A stretch of DNA of 6,226 nucleotides, from the NCBI GenBank assembly GCA_030594925.1, contig JAUVEG010000087.1, positions 1-6,226 on the forward strand, read 5' to 3'. This DNA comes from Gammaproteobacteria bacterium. Its GTDB lineage: Bacteria; Pseudomonadota; Gammaproteobacteria; Chromatiales; Chromatiaceae. A program made the position numbers and the translations under genes. The notes beneath the pieces are model-generated. The model was not told where the DNA came from. It ran no database searches and worked only from the letters and a program-made list of their open reading frames with translations. Positions 5,014 through 6,226 of this stretch are shown piece after piece. The stretch's first letter is position 1. Every line of letters begins with the position of its first letter.

Positions 5014-5114
5014 CTAAATCCCCCCGGCCCCCCTTTAAAAAAGGGGGGGAGGTTTAGTGCGCTTACTCTCTTCAAATGGGGGAGGTTAGGTGCGCCTCTT
5101 TTTTTCAAAGGGAG
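5014..5114. repeat. G/C-tract hairpin with imperfect direct repeats
   Basis: From 5014 to 5057 a C run, a TTTAAAAAA centre and a G run form a strong inverted repeat, bounded by CTAAA and TTTAG. The right arm recurs: GGGGGAGG followed a few bases later by TGCGC is seen near 5045-5062 and again at 5078-5095. A shortened third unit (CAAAGGGAG) lies at 5106-5114. Unit spacing is 30-33 bases. It occupies the gap between the small zinc-ribbon gene and pilS, where it could attenuate transcription into pilS. It looks like a dispersed chromosomal repeat. Confidence 0.6.
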
Positions 5115-5145
5115 TGACGGTGTATCAAGAAGTGTGCGTTTTTGC

Positions 5146-5400
5146 TCATTCATCATGATTTAATGATTTAGCATGGGCCTTCCTGTGTTTGCGACTGCAA
5201 AAACTGTGGCCATCGGCCTGGATGGCGCGCGATTTCGGTACGTGGATACCACAATACTCACACTGCACCATGGGCTCATTCCTGATCTTTTTCGGTTTGG
5301 ATTTTTTGGCAGGCGGTCTTTGGGCGCGCAGTTTCAGCCATGAATTGAAGAACATAACCAGCAGGGCGATGGTGATGATGAGAATAGCGGTTCTGAACAC
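5146..5400 (-). CDS. PP0621-family small membrane-anchored zinc-ribbon-like protein
   Basis: This 84-residue protein has an N-terminal hydrophobic segment (about residues 4-22), a basic, proline-rich linker (25-40) and a C-terminal metal-binding motif. The motif is C47-x2-C50 in QCEYCG, then C68-x3-H72 in FCSRKH, which suggests one bound zinc. The intervening GIHVPKSRAIQADGHSFC pattern matches the PP0621 family, whose function is not known. It should be anchored in the inner membrane with the ribbon in the cytoplasm. I use GTG 5400, with GGGA eight bases upstream; the next ATG (codon 16) would cut the membrane segment. In my recollection these genes often precede pilS, which fits here, although 157 bp with a repeat separate them. 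Confidence 0.8.
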   Translation of the reverse strand: MFRTAILIITIALLVMFFNSWLKLRAQRPPAKKSKPKKIRNEPMVQCEYCGIHVPKSRAIQADGHSFCSRKHRKAHAKSLNHDE

Positions 5401-5606
5401 GATGGATGTCCCGGGGGAATTTAACAGATTGTCTCAGAATAGCCGTCAACAATAAATGAAATATATTTCGCAACCTGGCGCAATAAGCTTTGCACATTGC
5501 ACCGCATGTTAATCTTCTCAATAGCACAATGCTCGGGTATGATTTGATTTGACTTCAGATTTGCCTGAAAATGTCTGTTGAAAACAAGAATTATGAAGGC
5601 TATCCA
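5401..5606. other. Divergent intergenic region between the PP0621-type gene and sucC
   Basis: This region carries start signals for both directions and no gene. GAAATATATTTC (5458-5469) is a perfect 12-bp palindrome in the A+T-rich middle and may be a regulator site. A possible minus-strand promoter is TTGACG (5449-5444), 17 bases, then TGTTAA (5426-5421), which is weak at the -10 and places the GTG about 20 bases away. Confidence 0.4.
5515..5543 (+). promoter_or_regulatory. Candidate sucC promoter
   Basis: TTCTCA (5515-5520) and TATGAT (5538-5543) are 17 bases apart, with four and five matches to the sigma-70 consensus. They lie 63 bases before the sucC ATG. The untranslated leader between them shows no obvious riboswitch. 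Assignment is by pattern only. Confidence 0.4.
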
Positions 5607-6226
5607 ATGAATCTACACGAATACCAATCCAAAGGGCTGTTCCGCAACTATGCGATTCCTGTTCCTGATGGCGTCCCTATCAGTGATGCAGCAGATGTGG
5701 AGAATGCCGCAGAGTCGCTGGGTGGCAGTCGCTGGGTGGTGAAGGCGCAGGCGCATACCGGCGGGCGAGGCAAGGCCGGCGGCGTGGTGCTGGTCGATAG
5801 CCTGGAGCAGGCGCGCAGCGAGACGCAGCGCTTGCTGGGTTCGGTGCTGACGACGCACCAGACAGGCGCCGAAGGGCTGCCTGTTCACGAGGTATTGATC
5901 GAGAAGCCCACGGCGATTGCAACAGAGCTCTACTTGAGTGTACTGGTGGATCGCGCCACGCGGCGTGTCGCTTTCATGGCCTCACAGGCCGGCGGCATGA
6001 ATATCGAGGAGGTGGCGGCCGCCACGCCTGAGAAGATCATCACCATCTCTGTCAACCCGGTGGTTGGTTTGCAGCCATTTCAGTGCCGCCAGGTTGCCTT
6101 TGCCTATGGCCTCGAGGGCGTGCAGATACGTGAACTGCAGGCGATCATGCAGGCGCTCTACAAGCTCTTTATGGAGAAGGACGCCAGCCTCATCGAGATC
6201 AATCCGCTGGTGGTGGACGAGGAGGG
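5607..6226 (+). CDS. sucC: Succinyl-CoA ligase (ADP-forming) beta subunit, N-terminal 206 residues
   Basis: SucC with SucD interconverts succinyl-CoA and succinate with substrate-level formation of ATP in the citric acid cycle, in the cytoplasm. The start MNLHEYQSKGLFRNY is the standard SucC N-terminus. The ATP-grasp part shows K46 in WVVKAQ, the glycine-rich HTGGRGKAGG (50-59), E107 in IATELYL, and N199 in IEINPLV, a magnesium ligand; these fall at the same numbers as in E. coli SucC. The family is about 388 residues, so the C-terminal CoA-binding half, including the later magnesium aspartate, lies beyond the window. ATG 5607 has AAGG seven bases upstream. sucD probably follows. The codons are more G+C rich than in the toxin-antitoxin patch, consistent with core chromosome. 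Confidence 0.95.
   Translation, partial: MNLHEYQSKGLFRNYAIPVPDGVPISDAADVENAAESLGGSRWVVKAQAHTGGRGKAGGVVLVDSLEQARSETQRLLGSVLTTHQTGAEGLPVHEVLIEKPTAIATELYLSVLVDRATRRVAFMASQAGGMNIEEVAAATPEKIITISVNPVVGLQPFQCRQVAFAYGLEGVQIRELQAIMQALYKLFMEKDASLIEINPLVVDEE

Noticed and set aside
5613..5922. Minus-strand frames opposite sucC
   Set aside because: G+C-rich antisense shadows of a clearly recognised gene.
1..6226. CRISPR array, tRNA or rRNA genes
   Set aside because: No regularly spaced repeats with unique spacers, and no tRNA or rRNA signature found on reading either strand.

Overview
The window looks like gammaproteobacterial chromosome with an accessory patch on its left side. Two things point there: the right end carries the start of sucC, and next to it lie pilS and a small PP0621-type protein gene, an arrangement I associate with gammaproteobacteria (sulfur-oxidising lineages are a guess). 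The species cannot be named from the sequence.

Left part (1 to about 3400) is an accessory patch built almost entirely from PIN-domain toxin-antitoxin modules and debris. It opens with the 3' end of a Phd/YefM-type antitoxin gene and the first 18 codons of its PIN toxin, cut off at about position 207. A short motif at the cut (214-230) recurs at 2158-2174. Between these copies lie two complete VapBC modules on the minus strand (vapB1 758-997 and vapC1 345-755; vapB2 1801-2070 and vapC2 1424-1804). Past the second copy comes an 80-bp imperfect inverted repeat. Then comes a third complete module on the plus strand, a ribbon-helix-helix antitoxin (2369-2599) with a PIN toxin (2589-3014). The patch ends with a 56-codon remnant of an AAA_14/DUF4143-type ATPase gene (3211-3381, minus).

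Right part (3402-6226) is core chromosome. pilS (3402-4988, minus) is a complete sensor kinase of the type IV pilus system, preceded by a zinc-ribbon-like membrane-anchored small protein gene (5146-5400, minus). A G/C-tract repeat lies between them. sucC (from 5607, plus) is divergent and runs off the window. pilR, which normally follows pilS immediately, is missing: 20 bp after the pilS stop the sequence is already ATPase-gene debris.

How it works together: each module should be a self-repressing operon in which the antitoxin blocks a PIN RNase and, with it, binds its own promoter. Symmetric operator candidates are visible in front of all three complete modules. The three antitoxins have different DNA-binding sequences, so cross-talk is not expected from the sequence alone. 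I found no clear evidence of a wholly new system. The least explained items are the stacked module array, the regularly spaced TGCCA/TGGCA half-sites near vapB2, the pilS gene without pilR, and an unassigned stretch at 1113-1351.
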